From Candidatus Rubrivivax defluviihabitans (lineage in GTDB: Bacteria; Pseudomonadota; Gammaproteobacteria; Burkholderiales; Burkholderiaceae_C), in the NCBI GenBank assembly GCA_016709385.1, contig JADJMW010000025.1, positions 124,001 through 188,000 on the forward strand: a stretch of 64,000 nt of DNA, written 5' to 3'. Shown in pieces: positions 63,757 to 64,000 of the stretch (within the stretch, counting starts at the first letter, position 1; the number at the start of each line of letters is the position of its first letter). The notes below the pieces were generated by a model that made no database searches, was not told the origin of the DNA, and was given only the letters and a program-made list of their open reading frames with translations. The position numbers were made by a program, and so were the translations under genes.

Positions 63757-64000
63757 GCAGGGAGTGGCGTGTCGCTGTGCGATGGAAGGGCGGCGAGTTT
63801 GCGGCCAAAGCCGCGGCCGGAGGTTACTGCGAGTCGCCCCAGCGCGGTGCAGATGGCTTCCGGGCACACTGTCCCCCACGAACGAGGGGGGTGGATTCGG
63901 CGCCTGCGCGGTCCAGGGCGGTCGCCGTTGCACGGTTCTGCTGTAAAAACGCCGTGTAGTCCCGGCGGGGTCGCAGCCGCTCCGTCCTGGAGCCTGCGCA
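63757..64000. other. Non-coding stretch upstream of the large cyclase gene
   Basis: 244 bases between the cyclase start and the window end. I see no gene, tRNA or riboswitch core here. A GC-rich hairpin (GCGGC-TTTG-GCCGC on the minus strand, near 63803-63817) and a run TTTTTAC near 63947 are visible on the minus strand. It may contain the cyclase promoter, which I could not locate. Confidence 0.5.

Overview
The window is a dense, GC-rich chromosomal segment of a betaproteobacterium, most likely a Burkholderiales member near the Rubrivivax/Leptothrix/Methylibium group. This is inferred from gene order and families: dusB-fis-purH-(acyltransferase-cdsA)-ruvC, slmA-HAD-argB, hisI-hisE-hinT-tatABC, an ABC pair-bolA-hisG-hisD, a Bug/TctC binding protein, short-form HisG and PHA granule genes. 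About 60 genes were recognised. I found no tRNA, rRNA, CRISPR array, phage or insertion sequence, and no gene-free stretch longer than 300 bases.

Layout. 1-4001 (+): end of gspD, then gspE and gspF of a type II secretion system. 4192-11729 (-): a long same-strand run, read in transcription order argB, HAD phosphatase, slmA, pdeM-like, DUF815 ATPase, mutT, hisI, hisE, small membrane protein, hinT, tatA, tatB, tatC. 11859-14136 (+): CusF-like copper protein, MDR reductase, lipoprotein. 14276-22292 (-): secreted PKD metalloprotease behind a probable c-di-GMP-I riboswitch, an OYE-family oxidoreductase, cti, and a two-domain fatty acyl-CoA reductase. 22455-24321 (+): phasin and patatin. 24339-26382 (-): M32 carboxypeptidase and YqaA. 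26494-31640 (+): dusB, fis, purH (two frameshifts), acyltransferase, cdsA, ruvC. 31919-38047 (+): AAA ATPase, type Vd patatin, SDR and phaC. 38168-41234 (-): MscS channel with cyclic-nucleotide domain and two-domain PPK2, divergent from a cyclase-FHA protein (41380-42282, +). 42498-44348 (+): SGNH esterase and OmpW-like protein. 44384-46712 (-): two hydrolases. 46790-53386 (+, with ACBP on -): molybdopterin oxidoreductase, aminopeptidase, PHA-system protein, glutathione peroxidase, wax ester synthase/DGAT, SRPBCC. 53533-56269 (-): epimerase, Bug protein, TetR. 56339-60378 (+): ABC exporter, bolA, hisG, hisD. 60409-63756 (-): large cyclase-NTPase-TPR protein.

Themes. (1) Storage and membrane lipids: PHA synthase, phasin, PHA-system protein, acyl-CoA reductase, wax ester synthase/DGAT, acyl-CoA-binding protein, cis/trans isomerase, two patatins, acyltransferase and CdsA. 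A PHA plus wax-ester or triacylglycerol storage strategy is a reasonable inference. (2) Nucleotide signalling: a c-di-GMP riboswitch, two class III cyclases and a cNMP-domain channel, with a polyphosphate kinase beside one cyclase. (3) Export: T2SS, Tat, a type Vd autotransporter and likely secreted hydrolases. (4) Histidine genes split into hisI-hisE and hisG-hisD about 51 kb apart, suggesting rearrangement of an ancestral operon.
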